Assembly: GCA_951640165.1 (NCBI GenBank)
Contig: OX621261.1
Span: 2,542,001 to 2,606,000 of the forward strand
Length of the DNA: 64,000 bases
Source of the DNA: Pseudoips prasinana
Lineage: Eukaryota; Arthropoda; Insecta; Lepidoptera; Nolidae
Direction of reading: 5' to 3'
The notes beneath the pieces are model-generated. The model ran no database searches. It worked only from the letters and a program-made list of their open reading frames with translations, and was not told the DNA's origin. This document shows positions 10,797 through 20,951 of this stretch, piece by piece (positions within the stretch are counted from its first letter, which is position 1; each line of letters begins with the position of its first letter). The translations under genes were made by a program, and so were the position numbers.

Positions 10797-11372
10797 TTTT
10801 GAATTCAATTTTCCATTTTAGCGAGTTAACAATGAGAGCCTCACTAGGCAGAGCCTGTATCGAGGCTCTCAATAGACTATTTCATTTTATCATTAGGACT
10901 AGGTCACAATTCACGTCATAAAGATTTAAGTTAATATAAAAAGATAAACAAAAAATATATATATATTTTGAATTCAATTTTCCAATTTAGCGAGTTAACA
11001 ATAATAATAATAATAATATCTGGGAACAATGTCACACAGATCATCCTAGCCCCAAACTAAGCAAAGCTTGTACTATGGGTACCAGGCGACGATATACATA
11101 CTTATATAGATAGATAAATACTTAAATACATATAAAACATCCATGACTCAGAAACAAATATTCGTGCTCAACACACAAATATTTGCACTTACCGGGATTC
11201 GAACCCAGGACCACCAGCTTCGTAGGCAGGAGCACTACCAACTAGGCTACGATGAACGAGATGAGAGCAACAATGAGAGCCTCACTAGGCAGAGCCTGTA
11301 TCGAGGCTATCAGTAGACTATTTCATTTTATCATTAGGACTAGGTCACAATTCACGTCATAAAGATTTAAGT
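10797..11372. repeat. about 145-bp tandem duplication, second copy split by SINE1
   Basis: Copy 1 is 10797-10945. Copy 2 starts at 10968 with TTTTGAATTCAATTTTCCAA and resumes at 11268 with AACAATGAGAGCCTCACTAG. The first copy serves as the empty site for the SINE1 inserted in the second. The function is unknown. Confidence 0.75.
11000..11264 (-). mobile_element. SINE1, minus orientation
   Basis: On the plus strand it reads tail first (TAATAATATCTGGGAACAAT), then the reversed B box (GGATTCGAACC) and reversed A-box region (CTACCAACTAGGCTACG). It lies inside the second copy of the local 145-bp duplication. AACAA occurs on both sides. Confidence 0.8.
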
Positions 11373-11408
11373 TAAATACATACGAGTATTATATAAACCA
11401 TTTGATTA

Positions 11409-11673
11409 TCTATATATATAAAAATCAATGCCACTTTTCGTTGTAATGTTATAACTCAACAACGCCTTTACCGATTTGGCTAATTTTGGTCTTGAATTAT
11501 TCGTGGAAGTCCAGGGAAGGTTTGTACATAGAGAAAATTTAAAAAAATCTTAGAAAAGTGTGAAATCAAGTCTTTTAGCAATTTCAAATATTTTTTGTTT
11601 GAATAATTGAACTTAAAAATCATTTTTTTATTACTTTGCCTTATACGTAGCGAAGCACGTACTGGGCCGCTAG
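11409..11673 (+). mobile_element. Helitron family 3 (non-autonomous)
   Basis: The 5' end TCTATATATATAAAAATC follows an A, and the 3' end CTAG (11670-11673) precedes a T, as expected for A|T insertion. A short inverted repeat (ACGTAGCGAAGCACGT) lies close to the 3' end. No Rep/helicase ORF is present. Confidence 0.65.
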
Positions 11674-11784
11674 TTATTAATAAAATACAATTTGGTTAAT
11701 AATAATCAAATTGTTTATATAATTTGATATACCTGGCCAGTAGTAAAATTTAAATTTCAATACATAATATTAAAAACTTTAACT

Positions 11785-11990
11785 AAACATAATCTCCTTG
11801 ACAATAACTTAATACAAGCTAGCTAAATGTCACTACCATTATAAAATAAATTGTATAAATGTTTTAACATTCCGTGTACCTAATCTGTAATAAGTAACTA
11901 GAAATATTAACTGTATTACTACAAAGATGTTCTGACTATTTACAAGCGCTTTTTTAAAGTCTACGTGAATAAAAACCTTTTTTATTGAAG
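11785..11990 (+). mobile_element. family A retroelement 3' end
   Basis: It carries GACAATAACTTAATACAAGC, TGTTCTGACTATTTACAAGC and AAAGTCTACGTGAATAAAAA, the most conserved part of this repeat. It is 5'-truncated relative to 41036-41475. Confidence 0.65.
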
Positions 11991-12190
11991 TTATACTTCT
12001 TTTGGCGCGATGGAGAAAAATGATGAGAGTGAATTTTTAAAAAATTTAACAGCATGAAGTTAGTTCTAGGTGGTATGAGAGTGAATTTTTACGATGCGCG
12101 CGCACGATGCGCATGAAGTTGGTTCTAGGTGGTATGAAAATTGATAACTATGTTCAAGTTGTATATTAAGAAGTATAACTTCTAACGCGT
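11985..12190. mobile_element. short TIR element, GAAGTTATACTTCTT ends
   Basis: GAAGTTATACTTCTT at 11988 is inverted as AAGAAGTATAACTTC at 12168. Between them, AGTTAGTTCTAGGTGGTATG is duplicated (12057 and 12117). A related reversed copy is at about 20125-20305. Confidence 0.6.
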
Positions 12191-12214
12191 GTAAGTACAC
12201 ACAAGTTTTTTTTT

Positions 12215-12425
12215 TATTTTATTTTATTGTTAATATAATAAAAGAATAACGAAACCAGGAGGGCTTATCACTTGAGCTGCAATAGGTGAGGGAAATCCAA
12301 AGCCGGCGGCACTGGAGCACCTACCTGCGATTCCGACATATCCACCCGTAGACATTTTTTGCGGGTGGCATGCGTAGGCATTCCCGCAGCCTTAACAAAG
12401 AACAGGACTTACCTGATCAGCTTCA
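12215..12425. repeat. duplicated segment next to exon copy (repeat R1, copy 1)
   Basis: It starts with TAATATAATAAAAGAATAAC and includes GACATATCCACCCGTAGACA and TTGCGGGTGGCATGCGTAGG. A second copy is at 12752-12986. It is directly followed by GGACTTACCTGATCAGCTTC, the donor-side end of the hypothetical exon found whole at 14171. Confidence 0.65.
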
Positions 12426-12632
12426 AAGTGTGACAGCAGCAAAGTGTGACATTTACGTATATCATGTTTTTAATTGTAATTTTTTTGTAAAATAAAACAT
12501 TGTAACATTAATAATTGCATGCTCTAACCGGCTGGACATAGCGACCTCAACATCACTAACACCATTGAATGTGAAATGTACCTACCTATGTTCGCAATAA
12601 CGAATATTTGATTTGATTTGATTTGAGGTTTA
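12425..12632 (+). mobile_element. LINE 3' end inserted in exon copy
   Basis: It ends with TTTGATTTGATTTGATTTG and contains TGCATGCTCTAACCGGCTGG, shared with 59430-59460. The sequence CAGCTTCA occurs on both sides (12418 and 12640), which fits an 8-bp target duplication. Confidence 0.6.
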
Positions 12633-12740
12633 CCCAGCTTCACAAGATACGGGATAGGCATAGGCCCGAATATACCAGGCATTATTGCTGGTGCGATTAT
12701 CACTTTGACCGGTTGATGGCAAGATTTCTCACTATCACCA
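12633..12740 (-). pseudogene. partial duplicate of the Cys-rich exon
   Basis: It is about 110 bp and nearly identical to 14190-14305, including AGCTTCACAAGATACGGGAT and CACTTTGACCGGTTGATGGC. It stops at ACCACAC, before the codons of the Cys cluster. Together with the donor piece at 12405-12424 it is a second copy of the exon end, split by a LINE. It is not functional. Confidence 0.7.
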
Positions 12741-12751
12741 CACCACCAGAG

Positions 12752-12986
12752 CTAATATAATAAAAGAATAACGAAACCAGGGGGGTTATCACTTGAGCCG
12801 CAATAGGGGAGGGCAATCCAGAGCCGGGGGGGACTGGAGCACATACCCGCATCCCCAGGGCTCCCCCCATCAGGTGCCAAGAGAAGTCCACTGCAGTTTA
12901 GTCGATGCGAGTCCGACATATCCACCCGTAGACACTTTTTGCGGGTAGCATGCGTAGTCATTCCCACAGCCTTAACAAAAAAAGCC
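12752..12986. repeat. repeat R1, copy 2
   Basis: It matches 12237-12400 but carries an extra block (CATCAGGTGCCAAGAGAAGT). It joins directly to the reverse-transcriptase fragment at 12988. R1 may be 5' sequence carried with that LINE, or part of the segmental duplication. Confidence 0.5.
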
Positions 12987-12987
12987 T

Positions 12988-14162
12988 TAACTAACGCCTT
13001 ACCCAGGAAATGGTTTTGTTTGCTGACGATAGTACAGCCATTTTTACTGATAAAAATACTAGCACATTTGAACTTGACATAAATAATTCAATCAAGAATA
13101 AAATTGACTGGTTAAACCTAAATAATTTAAAGGTAAATTTGGACAAAACTAATCTAATGACATTCTACAATAGAAGTAACAAATCTAAAAATAATCTAAT
13201 AATAAAATATCAGGATAAGCAAATATACGAAGTTACTGAAACCAAATTTTTGGGCATACACTCACAACTAAACTGGAAAACACAAGTAGATCACATTTCG
13301 AAAAAATTAACTGATTCCCTTACGCCCTTTACATGCTTAGAAAGGTAGTCAACGAAAGTGTTCTTTTAACTGCATATCATGCTTATGTGGGATCATGTTT
13401 AAAATATGGAATCCTTTTTTGGGGTAACTCGACCAACATAGAATTAGCCTTCAGGGCACAAAAAAAGTGTGTTCGGAGTATGTATGGACTGAAACAGACA
13501 GATTTATGTGAACCTTTTTTTAGAAAATTCAAAATTCTAACTTTACCTTCTTTATATATTTACGAAGTGGCATTAATGATAAAAAGAAACATACGAGATT
13601 ATGAATGTCAAAAAAATCCGAGACACAAAAATATACTGTGTAATAAAAAATGTAGAACAACGCTGTTTCAAAAAAGTGTATTTGTGATTGGGGTCAAAAT
13701 ATATAACCAACTGCCAAATCATCTTAAAAAAATTAACAAAATATATGAATATAAAAATAAACTAAAAGAATTTTTAATTTGTAAGGCATATTATTCAGTG
13801 AAGGGTTACATCAATGACAAACATATGTGTAAAACTGTACCTTTTTATATAACATTGTGTGTTTAACTTAAGCCCAACGCGTTTTTAATTATTATTATAT
13901 TACTTGACAATTGCTAGATCTCTATGACATTGATGCTTATAATATTGACATTTAATAATATATATAATTTTTCTTTATTCTTGTAATTAGTTAATTGATA
14001 ATATAGGTATGTGTTTATCAGGAGCTAGGAGATAATCCTATTTGAACTTTAGTTTTAGAAAATATTGTACACCCTATGGGTATGTTACAGCGGACTTATA
14101 ACGCATGATAACAACTATAAAATTATAAATAACCTGTAACAAGCAATAAAGGAAATTTGAAT
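12988..14162 (+). pseudogene. LINE C: RT palm to 3' end
   Basis: 13010-13348 begins at the catalytic FADDSTAIF motif and continues NNLKVNLDKTNLMTFYNRSN and FLGIHSQLNWKTQVDHISKK. A frameshift near 13340 leads to 13333-13866: YHAYVGSCLKYGILFWGNST, FRAQKKCVRSMYGLKQTDLC, GVKIYNQLPNHLKK. The 3' UTR ends AATAAAGGAAATTTGAATTTG. The 5' half is missing. It is closely related to the LINE C-termini at 57000-58830. Confidence 0.8.
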
Positions 14163-14170
14163 TTGAAAAA

Positions 14171-14682
14171 GGACTTACCTGATCAGCTTTCCCCGCCTTC
14201 ACAAGATACGGGATCCCAGGCATAGGGCCGAATATACCAGGCATCATTGCTGGTGCGATTATCACTTTGACCGGTTGATGGCAAGATTTCTCACTATCAC
14301 CACAGTTACAGCAGCAACGACAGCTTTTATTATTCTGAGCTTTCACCACAGTTTCCTCAACGGTGTTTATACAGTCGTTTTGGGTTATATTCATATCACT
14401 CTCATTTTTATTTTCGTCCTGATATAGTTTGGGTTTCTTACTCTCGCCGGGCAGTTCGAGTAATGGCACTTTTCGTTTTAAATCTTTAGGTGTTTCTAGT
14501 AAATAATTTTTAGGTTTTTCAATTGTTTCTGAGTGGTTATTTTGCGTATTTTCCGGTGTAAATGGATAGACGAGGAGGGTCTTTGTGGTTTTTTGTTTGT
14601 TTGAGGCCCCTGGTAGGGCCTCAAAAGGTCTTTTTGAATCCAATTTGATGGCTTTCCAAAGCCTTTTATAAAAATGTTGCAC
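14171..14682 (-). CDS. hypothetical exon, Lys/Pro-rich with Cys cluster
   Basis: I do not recognise the family. The minus-strand open frame has no ATG; it most likely begins as an internal exon near 14680, where a weak AG precedes TGCAACATTT. It reads through KPKNYLLETPKDLKRKVPLL and DENKNESDMNITQNDC to a dense cluster CRCCCNCGDSEKSC. The hydrophobic stretch VKVIIAPAMMPGIFGPMPGI follows, then GKADQ. A canonical donor GTAAGT sits immediately after CTGATCAG at 14171, so the exon ends in phase 0; the frame beyond it is intron. In the first 180 bp a second frame (KKKSDEQCNIFIKGFGKPSN) is also open, so the start is uncertain. The exon end is duplicated at 12405-12740. No downstream partner exon was found. 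Confidence 0.45.
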
Positions 14683-14769
14683 TGTTCATCAGATTTCTTT
14701 TTCACTTTTTTTTAATTATTTTATTTTATTTGCCTGAAATATATGACGATTTAACACATTATATATTAA

Positions 14770-14860
14770 CTGGTCTGTTGGCCGAGTGGTTAGAAGTTAG
14801 TAGTTAGGCTGAGCGCCAAAAGATGTAGGTTCGATCCCTACCCAGGGCAAAAAAACGAGA
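14770..14860 (+). mobile_element. tRNA-like SINE head
   Basis: It has GGCCGAGTGGTTAGAAG (A-box-like) and GGTTCGATCCCTACCC (B box). The acceptor arms do not pair, so this is a SINE head or tRNA relic and not a tRNA gene. The region to about 15180 ends in an ATT-rich tail. Confidence 0.5.
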
Positions 14861-15214
14861 ATACTCTTGACTCCACCCTAAAATTATGGTATTAAAACTT
14901 GCCTGTAAAAGTCACTTTTGGCGTGTCGTAACAAAAGTATTAAAAAAATCTTCTGTTAAAGTATGTACTGTAATACATCTATTCTCTTCACATCTATTTA
15001 TTCTAAATGGCTTAAATAAATGTACAATACTCGAGGGGTTGGGCGCTGATAGCCGAAATACAGGCTCTGCCTAGTTCGGCTACAGATGACTATACCAGTT
15101 AATCTGACCTAAATTAGCCTGTTAAAATATTTTGTAACTTAGGCTTAAGTTTTTTGAACAAAAAACATTATTATTATTATTATTTATATATTAGAATAGA
15201 ATGAAAAAACCGGC

Positions 15215-15276
15215 CAAGTGCGAGTCGGACCCGCGCACGAAGGGTTCCGTACCATTATCTATAAAACGAGCAAAAA
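15215..15276 (+). mobile_element. GCCAAGTGCGAGTCGG-family fragment
   Basis: It contains CGGCCAAGTGCGAGTCGGAC and GAAGGGTTCCGTACCATTAT. This widespread segment also appears at 19795, 40262, 45370 and (reversed) 59940-60055. It is directly followed by a Helitron. Confidence 0.5.
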
Positions 15277-15584
15277 AATATATAATAAAATCGTAGGAAA
15301 GTCAAAACTGTACATTGAATATTTTTTAAAGGATACTTGGGGCGTAATCTACAATCAATATCGAAGCCAAACATATAGTTTTTAGAATTTTTGTCTGTTT
15401 GTCTGTATGTATGTCCGGGCTAAACTCAAAAAGTACTGCATGGATTTACTTCAAATTTTGCATGAATATTAATAAGAGGTCGGGTTAACATATAGGCTAC
15501 ATATAATCACGCTATCAGCTACGGGGGAGGAGCTATGATAATTTATAAAGTTTAACGCGGGCAAAACCGCGGGGCACAGCTAGT
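15277..15584 (+). mobile_element. Helitron family 1, 5' end diverged
   Basis: It shares AATCGTAGGAAAGTCAAAAC, GGTCGGGTTAACATATAGGC and the 3' hairpin AACGCGGGCAAAACCGCGGG followed by GCACAGCTAG|T. The first bases differ from complete copies. Confidence 0.65.
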
Positions 15585-15601
15585 ATTTAATATTTGTTTA
15601 T

Positions 15602-15875
15602 TTATGGGCCTGTTGGCTTGGTTGAAAAATGCTTGCTTTTCACGCCGGAGTCGTGGGTTCTCATCCAGGACAAATATTTGTGTGCATGAACATTCATGTT
15701 CGTCCTGAGTCAGGGTGTAATTACCTATATAAGTATGTATTTAAAAGAAAAGTAGTATATATAGTATATAAGTTATCTGGTTTCCATAGTACAAGCTCTG
15801 CTTAGTTTGGGATCAGATGGCCGTGTGTAAATAATGTCCCAGGATATTATTATTATTATTATTTAACGGCGATAG
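15602..15875 (+). mobile_element. SINE2 (tRNA-derived), near full length
   Basis: The head is GTTGGCTTGGTTGAAAAATG with a B-box-like GTGGGTTCTCATCC. The body carries GTTCGTCCTGAGTCAGGGTG and CATAGTACAAGCTCTGCTTA. The tail is AATGTCCCAGGATATTATTA. It serves as the reference copy for other SINE2 fragments in the window. Confidence 0.75.
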
Positions 15876-15959
15876 AGTCGAGATCGAGTTAATGACTAAG
15901 AGATAGGTACATATATACATATGCAGTAAAAATATACCTAAAATATAAAATTTCGAAAG

Positions 15960-16190
15960 TTAAACACACCCATGATCTTTGACAATAATTTAATAAAAGC
16001 TAGCTAAATATCACTACTATTATAAAATAAATCCTATTGTAAATTTTTTCATACAATCCGTGTACCTAAATATCTATATGTACTTAGAAATAATTATAAA
16101 TTAATTAATTAATTATATGTTACTACAAATATGTTCTGACTTTACAATTGCTTTTTTAAAGTCTACGTGAATAAAAACCTTTTCTTATTT
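15960..16190 (+). mobile_element. family A retroelement 3' end
   Basis: It has GACAATAATTTAATAAAAGC, ATGTTCTGACTTTACAATTG and AAAGTCTACGTGAATAAAAA. It is truncated at the 5' side. Confidence 0.6.
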
Positions 16191-16307
16191 ATTGATTTTT
16201 ATTTATAGAACATGTAAAAGTTCTAAGAATGTAGGAAATAAAACTATTTTAATTACATTTTTTTTAAACATCGCCCGCATTAGTGATTCTAATCCCGGGC
16301 TACCTTA

Positions 16308-16629
16308 TCTATACATATAATAAAATCGTAGGATAGCCAAAACTGTACATTAAATATTTTTTCAAACGAATAGTTGCGGCGTGATCTACAATAGATATCG
16401 AAGCCAAAAATATAGATTTTAGAATTTTTGTCTGTTTATCTGTTTGTCTGTATGTATTTCCGGACTAAACTCAAAAAGTACTGCATGGATTTGTTTCAAA
16501 TTTTGCATGAATGTTACGAAGAGGTTGGGGCAACATATAGGGTACATATTATCACGCTATCACTTACGGGGGAGGAGCTGTGATAATTTATAAAAGTTTA
16601 ACGCGGGTAAAACCGCGGGGCACAGCTAG
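16308..16629 (+). mobile_element. Helitron family 1, complete (322 bp)
   Basis: It starts TCTATACATATAATAAAATC after an A (16307), has the hairpin ACGCGGGTAAAACCGCGGGG, and ends GCACAGCTAG before a T (16630). These are the Helitron hallmarks: 5' TC, 3' hairpin and CTRR, insertion between A and T. It is non-autonomous. Confidence 0.8.
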
Positions 16630-16712
16630 TAATCATATAAAGGAAACAAATTACTTCCAAATACAAATTTCAATAACATGTTTTCATATTCTGCAGAATT
16701 GCGATAAAATAT

Positions 16713-17000
16713 TGGAACGAAGTTACTTATCGCGCGTTGTGAAAGGGGGCTAGACGGAAAAAAATCTCACGAAAAGTTGTCACGACACTTTTTACTATTA
16801 CCTTTTTGATATGTTACCACAAGCCAATTATTAAAAAAATTGAGCCTACTGATTAAGTTTATATTACATTATATTATGAATAATAAAAAGAATATTATTA
16901 TAACTTAAAAAAAAAAAAATTACAATTCCTTCACTAATTAATCGAAAGGAACTTCGTTACATGCGGGTGTCCCTTGACACCTCTCAAGTTTTTTTCTTGT
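16713..17000 (-). mobile_element. MITE-B, internally replaced copy
   Basis: The left end (GGAACGAAGTTACTTATCGC) and right end (GGTGTCCCTTGACACCTCTC) match MITE-B in minus orientation. The centre (about 16795-16935) is unrelated AT-rich sequence. Confidence 0.6.
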
Positions 17001-17992
17001 ATATTTTTTATTTATTTAACGTATTTTCTACGTAATTTATCATCTGTACCTTATTATCTGTCAAAAAGTCGTTATTTAATTTATTTTTACTTAGCCAGTT
17101 TAATTGATTTAAGTACAAATAATCATTAAATTTCATTTATAATATCACATATATGTTTAATAGTAAAATAAAATTAAAATTTTATTTTATTGTAATCCTA
17201 AGATTTTTAAATTAAATTGCTGATTTTTTTATTTTAATTGTTAGCATTAATTTTATTTGTTTATGTACCTACGCGTATTGTTTGAATTATTTTCACACAC
17301 AAAAATTGTATTCGAATCTAGAATTGAATTAAGAATCACCGTTATTCACAACATCCACTAATTAATTATATTCAAATTATCCACTAAAAGATGTTCAGTT
17401 TCACTAAAAATCTTTCCAGCACATTGTTTTGTTTACCACGGGTCAATGAACTTCTAACCTTGAAAAACACGTGTTCCTTGTTGGTAAACAAACAGCGATA
17501 AACAAAAAAACAAACACGCAAGACATTCGAAATTCAAAAATTGCTTTCGTTTTCAATTGAATTGAGAACTTTTAAAAGTTTTAATTAAAATTGTTTTTGT
17601 ATTTTAGGGAAAGTAATTGAATTATGTATTCGATTTAAGATAAAATCTCGGTTACGTCTGGTCTTCGCGGCGTTACGGAACTGACTGTGGCCGATAGGAG
17701 GTAATATGGGGGGCGGGGCGTATTTCTGGGCGTGTTTTAAGCCACGCCTTGAACTCTAAATTCTAAATAATGTTTAAGTCTAGACTGAACAAAATGGCGA
17801 CCTTCATTTATAATATTGTGCAAGACGTTTGCATGGATTCGAATGTGATGGGTTGCAAGGTGTAACAAAAATCATTGTACGACCAAACGCCAACAGAAAT
17901 TACGCCGCAAGTACAACGATAGGTAAGACTTTAATACGTCAGCCAGTCTTAATGGTTTGTAAATTAAGACATATAATAGCGTACACGTGTTT
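17001..17992. other. no recognised gene; possible single-copy DNA
   Basis: This is the longest stretch in the first half without obvious repeats. 17640-17930 is less AT-rich and contains ACAAAATGGCGACCTTC, followed by a short open frame and ATAGGTAAGACT (donor-like) on plus at 17920. This could be a first exon or promoter-proximal DNA, but no protein is recognised. A poly-T run at 17990-18017 marks the next retroelement. Confidence 0.3.
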
Positions 17993-18205
17993 TTTTTTTT
18001 TTTTTTTTTTTTTTTTTATTCATGTAGTCTTTAAAAAAGCGCTTGTAAATAGTCAGAACATGTTTGTAGTAATATAGTTGTATACATTAGATATTATTTC
18101 TAGTAACATAGATATTTAGGTAGGTACATCTTGTATGAAAACATTTATAAAATTTATTTTATTACAGAAATGATATTTAGCTAGCTCGTATCAAGTTATT
18201 GTCAA
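17993..18205 (-). mobile_element. family A retroelement 3' end (minus)
   Basis: A poly-T run is followed by AAAAAAGCGCTTGTAAATAG and TATTTAGCTAGCTCGTATCA, so this is the family A 3' end reversed. The long T run represents its A tail. Confidence 0.7.
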
Positions 18206-18214
18206 GAGTGTTCG

Positions 18215-18475
18215 CAAACACTGGGGTACTTTCTATTCTATCAGTCTCATGATCCGATGAGACACTTAGCGACACGACCGGAAAGAGGTCAGGTACAGGA
18301 CCGACGGCTTGACGTGCTCTCTGAGGCACATAGATGTTTACCCTAATGATACTCTCAAAATTCTCTTTACGGAAATATCGCAAAATTACTTTTAAGCCTG
18401 ACCCGGGATTTAAACCTAGAATCTATTGATCTGCAGTTGAATAAGCTGCAGCCGAGGCAGTCGAGAGTAAAAATT
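18215..18475 (-). mobile_element. SINE4, minus
   Basis: It contains CTTAGCGACACGACCGGAAA and GTGCTCTCTGAGGCACATAG, then TGACCCGGGATTTAAACCTA (reversed B-box region) and GCAGCCGAGGCAGTCGAGAG. It has a tRNA-like end at the higher coordinate. Confidence 0.65.
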
Positions 18476-18477
18476 AA

Positions 18478-18905
18478 TAATAATAATATCCTGGGACATT
18501 ATTTACACACGGCTATCTGATCCCAAACTAAGCAGAGCTTGTACTGTGGAAACCAGATAACTGATATATTACATGTACTACTTCTCTTATGTAAATACAT
18601 ACTTATATAGATACTAACAGTGCCCGCGTCAAAATTTATAAATTATATACTATGTTTTAATCCTGGGTGGCAGCTAACTCCATACCAAATTTTATTAAAA
18701 TCGCTCCAGCCGTTTAGAAGTAACAAACATACACACTCACTCACTCACAAACTTTCGCCTTTATAATATTAGTGTGATTACACCCAGACTCAGGACAGAC
18801 AGACATGTTCATGCACACAAATACATATAATCTGTCCTGCGTGGGAATCGAACCCACGACCTGCGGCGGGGAAAGCAAGCACTGGCCCACCACGCTAACA
18901 TGCAT
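18478..18905 (-). mobile_element. SINE2 (minus) interrupted by a Helitron-like insert
   Basis: The tail-to-middle part is 18478-18612 and the head part is 18778-18905 (GGGAATCGAACCCACGACCT as reversed B box). The insert at 18613-18777 (AACAGTGCCCGCG ... CACAAACTTTCGCCTTTATA) resembles the reversed Helitron at 46424-46605, which also sits in a SINE2. Confidence 0.65.
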
Positions 18906-18925
18906 CTCAATAAAAATATACAAAA

Positions 18926-19237
18926 TCTATACATATAATAAATCATAAAAAAATCAAAACTGTACAGCGAATATTTTTTTGAACGGATACTTGGGGCGTA
19001 ATCTACAGTCGATATCGAAGCCAAAAATAAAGTTTTTAGAATTTTTGTCTGTTTGTCTGTATGTATGTCCAGTCTAAACTCAAAAAGTACTGCATGGATT
19101 TACTTCAAATTTTGCATGAATATTACTAAGAGGTCGGGTCAACATATAGACTACATATTATCACGCTATCACCTTCGGGGGAAGAGCTGTGATAATTTAT
19201 AAAGTTTAACGCGGGTAAAACCGCGGGGCGCAGCTAG
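18926..19237 (+). mobile_element. Helitron family 1 (312 bp)
   Basis: It starts TCTATACATATAATAAATCA after an A, has the hairpin ACGCGGGTAAAACCGCGGGG and ends GCGCAGCTAG before a T. Confidence 0.75.
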
Positions 19238-19259
19238 TACTGTAATATTGGATTTTATT

Positions 19260-19640
19260 AATATTACTAGCTATGCCCCGCAGTTTCATCCGCTTTAAAG
19301 TAGTTTTGACGTAAAAGAGTAATAAACATACAGTCATACATACATCTATACTCACAAACTGTAGCATTTATAATATTAGTAGGATGTGTACCTCTAGCGG
19401 TTTTGGCAGTGCACGTCGGAATAGTTCACAGATGGTAGATTTTTTCCTACTTACTTGACACTTATCGTCATATTTTGGCCAATTCAAACAATATCTTTAA
19501 AAATTGTAGCCTATGTGTTATTCTAATGCATAAGCTATATTATCGTAAAGTTTCATTAAAGTCCATTCTGTAGTTTTTACGCGAAAGAGTAACAAACATC
19601 CATCCATACTTACAAACATTCGCGTTCATAATTTTAGTAG
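19260..19640 (-). mobile_element. Helitron-like fragments
   Basis: It starts with CTAGCTATGCCCCGCAGTTT (a reversed 3' end), then GTAAAAGAGTAATAAACATAC and TATAATATTAGTAGGATGTG. A related block with CCTCTAGCGGTTTTGGCAGT follows. The same pair of blocks recurs at 37240-37720 (same orientation) and 62880-63250 (opposite). Confidence 0.55.
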
Positions 19641-20124
19641 GATGTGAACTATTTAACATTCCCTGTGCGTTCCGCTAAATCAACGCAGAGAAAAATTAGC
19701 TTTGATTTTGTGAAGTCCGTGCTTTTAAGGAAAAATATTTGGAATAAGAGGAGGAAGAATTCTTACTTATTAGGGTTCCGTAGCCAAATGACAAATAAAC
19801 CGGCCAAGTGCGGGTCGGACTCGCCCATAAAGGGTTCCGTAGCAGTAAGTAGATAATTCAATTGATTAAATGAAAGGTAAATTGCGATTTACGATTTATG
19901 ACGTACTTACTGAATCTCGTTCAAACCAATTTTCGGTGGAAGATTGCATGGTAATGTACATCATATATATTTTTTAGTTTTATCATTCTCTTATTTTAGA
20001 AGTTACAGAAGGAGGTGTACACTCATTTTATTTCTCGCGCAAACTATTCCGTTTAGAAAAAATATATATTAGAAACCTCTATACCATTTTTGAAGACCTA
20101 TTCATAAATAACCCACTTGTATGG

Positions 20125-20305
20125 GTGCGATGAAAAAAAAAAATACTTGTGTAAAAATGCATGGTAAAAATTCACTCTCATACATTTTCATACCACCTAG
20201 AACTAACTTCACGCTGTTAAATTTTTTGGTGTCGGTGTGCGCGCGCATCGAAAAAATTCACTCTCATAATTTTTCTCCATCGCGCGAAAAGAAGTATAAC
20301 TTCAA
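20125..20305. mobile_element. short TIR element nested in the left arm
   Basis: It shares ACCACCTAGAACTAACTTCA and AGAAGTATAACTTC with the element at 11985-12190, reversed. Confidence 0.5.
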
Positions 20306-20654
20306 AAAATTTTAGTTTCAGTTCTATGTGTGGGGAACCCCCAAAATTATTGTTCTTTTTCTATTTTTGTGTGAAAATCTTAATGCGGTTCACAGAATAC
20401 ATCTACTTACCAAGTTTCAACAGTACATCTCTTATAGTTTCGGAAAAAGTGGCTGTGACATACGGACGGACAGACATGACCATTCTAAAAGGATTCCGTT
20501 TTTTGCCATTTGGGTACGGCACCCTACAAACGGAACCCTTGTAGATTAGTTATCTCAGTCTGTCTGTCTGTCCGTCCGTATGTCACAGCCACTTTTTTCC
20601 GTAACTATAAGAGCTGTATCTACTGTTGAAACCTGGTAAGTAGAGTAGCATTCT

Positions 20655-20951
20655 GTGAACCACACACAAAAAAAAACTTGAGAGGTGTCAAGGGACACCC
20701 GGATGGAACGAAGTTATTTCTTATTATTTATTATGTACAAACAACCTGTATACACTCAACAAAAATAATCGTCGCGACACCACACTGTTCAAGGCGAAAT
20801 AGAAATGAAAATATCTGGCTTGCTTTCTATAAGAGAGAGAGAGAGAGAAACATGCGCACGCCGCACACCTGCAAAAAGTGTCGTGACACTTTTCGTAAGA
20901 ATTTTTTCCGTCTAGCCCCCTTTAACAACGCGCGATAAGGAACTTCGTTCC
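20655..20951 (+). mobile_element. MITE-B nested in the right arm
   Basis: This is a near-complete copy from CTTGAGAGGTGTCAAGGGAC to AAGGAACTTCGTTCCAA. It interrupts the right arm between AACCACACACAAAA and ATAAAACCAATAAATTTTGG. Confidence 0.75.

Noticed and set aside
14496..14705. Alternative frame at the start of the Cys-cluster exon (KKKSDEQCNIF...)
   Set aside because: It stops before the Cys cluster. It could be the true upstream sense if a frameshift exists, but this cannot be decided from sequence alone.
17760..17930. First exon of an unknown plus-strand gene (ATGGCGACC... with a GTAAG near 17921)
   Set aside because: The frame from ATGGCG stops before the donor and no protein is recognised. 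Kept only as unassigned DNA.
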